64,000 nucleotides of DNA, from the NCBI GenBank assembly GCA_030655135.1, contig JAURWC010000042.1, forward strand, positions 192,553 to 256,552, in the 5' to 3' direction. The notes below the pieces were generated by a model. It was not told where the DNA came from and ran no database searches. It saw only the letters and a program-made list of their open reading frames with translations. Below are positions 62,751 through 64,000 of this stretch, in pieces. This DNA comes from Hyphomicrobiaceae bacterium (GTDB taxonomy: Bacteria > Pseudomonadota > Alphaproteobacteria > Rhizobiales > Hyphomicrobiaceae). Positions within the stretch are counted from its first letter, which is position 1. Every line of letters starts with the position of its first letter. The position numbers were made by a program, and so were the translations under genes.

Positions 62751-64000
62751 ATGCCCCTAATCCTTGCGCTCGACCAGGGCACCACCTCCAGCCGGGCGAT
62801 GCTGTTCGACGAGACCCTGGCCGTGCGCGGCATGGGCCAACTCGAACTGCCACAGCACTTCCCCGCGCCGGGTCTCGTCGAGCATGACCCGGAAGATATC
62901 TGGCGAACCACGCTGGACGCGGCACGGCTGGCGATCGCGCGCGCGCAGATTGCGCCGCAAGACATTGCCGCGATTGGCATCACCAATCAGCGCGAAACGG
63001 CAATCGTCTGGGATCGCCGCACGGGCAAGCCGATCCACCGCGCCATCGTCTGGCAAGATCGCCGCACCGCCGGGCAATGCCGCGCGCTGCGCGATGCCGG
63101 CATCGAAGGTATCGTGACCGCCAAGACCGGGCTGCTGCTCGACCCATACTTTTCCGCCACGAAGATCGCCTGGCTGCTCGACAGCGTACCCGGTGCCCGC
63201 GCCGATGCGGAAGCCGGGCACCTCGCCTTCGGCACTGTCGATACCTGGCTGCTGTGGCGGCTGACGAACGGTGCCGTCCACGCCACTGATGCCACGAACG
63301 CCTCGCGCACCTCACTGTTCGACATCCATCGCGGACGTTGGGACACCGACATGCTGCGGCTGTTTCGCGTGCCGGCGGCGATGCTGCCCGAGGTGCGCGA
63401 CTGCCAGGCTGATTTCGGCGTGACGGCGCACGAACACCTGGGCGCGGAGATCCCGATCCTCGGCATGGCCGGAGACCAGCAGGCCGCCACGATGGGCCAG
63501 GCCTGCTTCGAGCGCGGCATGCTGAAAGCAACCTACGGCACCGGCTGCTTTGCCCTGCTCAACACCGGCACACAGGCCGTCGCCTCCCGCAACCGGCTGC
63601 TGACCACTATCGCCTACCAGCTCGATGGCCGGCGCACCTATGCACTGGAAGGCGCCATCTTTGTTGCCGGTGCGGCCGTGCAGTGGCTGCGCGACGGGCT
63701 CGGCATCCTGGCGACCGCGGCGGAGACGGGCCATCTGGCGGCAGAAGCCGATCCGGAGCAGGACGTCATCCTCGTACCGGCTTTCGTCGGCCTGGGTGCG
63801 CCGCATTGGCGCCCCGACGCGCGTGGCGCGATTTTCGGGCTGACGCGCGCCACCACCAAGCGCGAGATTGCCAGCGCAGTACTCAGGGCGGCCGCTTTCC
63901 AGACGCGCGACCTTCTCGAAGCCATGCGCAGCGATTGGAAACCAGCGGTCGATACCGTGCTGCGCGTCGACGGCGGCATGGCCGCGAGCGATTACACGAT
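62751..64000 (+). CDS. glpK: glycerol kinase, truncated by the window end
   Basis: FGGY-family sugar kinase; phosphorylates glycerol in the cytoplasm. The start is typical: [21 protein letters not shown], then [47 protein letters not shown] and [32 protein letters not shown] 62751 has AAGGA about ten bases upstream. The reading frame is open to base 64000, about 416 codons, so the C-terminal 80 residues or so lie outside. Confidence 0.92.
   Translation, partial: MPLILALDQGTTSSRAMLFDETLAVRGMGQLELPQHFPAPGLVEHDPEDIWRTTLDAARLAIARAQIAPQDIAAIGITNQRETAIVWDRRTGKPIHRAIVWQDRRTAGQCRALRDAGIEGIVTAKTGLLLDPYFSATKIAWLLDSVPGARADAEAGHLAFGTVDTWLLWRLTNGAVHATDATNASRTSLFDIHRGRWDTDMLRLFRVPAAMLPEVRDCQADFGVTAHEHLGAEIPILGMAGDQQAATMGQACFERGMLKATYGTGCFALLNTGTQAVASRNRLLTTIAYQLDGRRTYALEGAIFVAGAAVQWLRDGLGILATAAETGHLAAEADPEQDVILVPAFVGLGAPHWRPDARGAIFGLTRATTKREIASAVLRAAAFQTRDLLEAMRSDWKPAVDTVLRVDGGMAASDYT

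Overview
The window comes from an alphaproteobacterial methylotroph, most likely a Hyphomicrobium or close relative (inference). The evidence is one contiguous region for methanol and formaldehyde oxidation: a lanthanide-type XoxF methanol dehydrogenase with its cytochrome XoxG and XoxJ, a lut-like ABC system of the kind tied to lanthanide uptake, the bacterial formyltransferase/hydrolase genes fhcBADC, and genes for making the C1 carriers methanofuran and tetrahydromethanopterin. The order eno-divIC-pdhA-pdhB ... lipA-COQ10 is also alphaproteobacterial. No phage, IS element, CRISPR array or rRNA was seen. One tRNA (Leu, GAG) is present.

Layout. 1-4.7 kb: a methyltransferase and a glycosyltransferase (probably the end of a surface-polysaccharide region), a porin and a small 2TM protein. 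4.8-7.5 kb: cobF coupled to a Kef-type antiporter. 7.5-12.9 kb (minus): a tightly overlapping operon that joins an exported DUF3280-like protein, a complete NitT/TauT-type ABC importer and four C1-carrier biosynthesis genes (mfnB-like, folB-like, mfnE-like, DUF447). 13.2-18.7 kb (plus): a lut-like ABC operon. 18.8-23.2 kb (minus): xoxF-xoxG-xoxJ-CXXCW protein. 23.6-27.9 kb: a zinc hydrolase of the quinoprotein set and a run of exported proteins, several unknown. 28.1-32.5 kb (plus): fhcBADC. Methanol is therefore oxidised in the periplasm by XoxF, electrons leave through XoxG, and formaldehyde carbon is handled in the cytoplasm by the H4MPT/methanofuran route ending at Fhc.

32.6-46.6 kb holds general functions: a VWA-like and a pentapeptide protein, an MFS exporter, membrane proteins including a 24-residue one, an SDR, a zinc alcohol dehydrogenase, a DUF892 protein, a large catalase, tRNA-Leu, lipB, a lysine/alanine-rich micropeptide, a LysR regulator and an acylphosphatase. 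46.7-52.5 kb carries propionyl-CoA carboxylase pccA and pccB, expected in a serine-cycle/ethylmalonyl-CoA methylotroph, with unknown and His-rich exported genes between them. 52.8-64 kb holds trpD, MAPEG, a COQ10-like protein, lipA, small envelope proteins, a divergent pdhB-pdhA pair, divIC, eno, a GFA protein, queC and the start of glpK.

The most unusual signal is the pyruvate dehydrogenase locus. The E1 alpha gene lacks key thiamine-diphosphate/Mg residues, the lipoyl domain fused to E1 beta has Asn where the lipoylated Lys should be, and E2 and E3 genes are absent from their usual place before lipA. This fits physiological reports that Hyphomicrobium lacks a pyruvate dehydrogenase complex. 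Other leads are the operon joining an ABC importer to C1-carrier synthesis, Pro/Ala-rich linkers shared by periplasmic proteins of the methanol cluster, palindromes upstream of xoxF, and a REP-like palindromic repeat at two sites.
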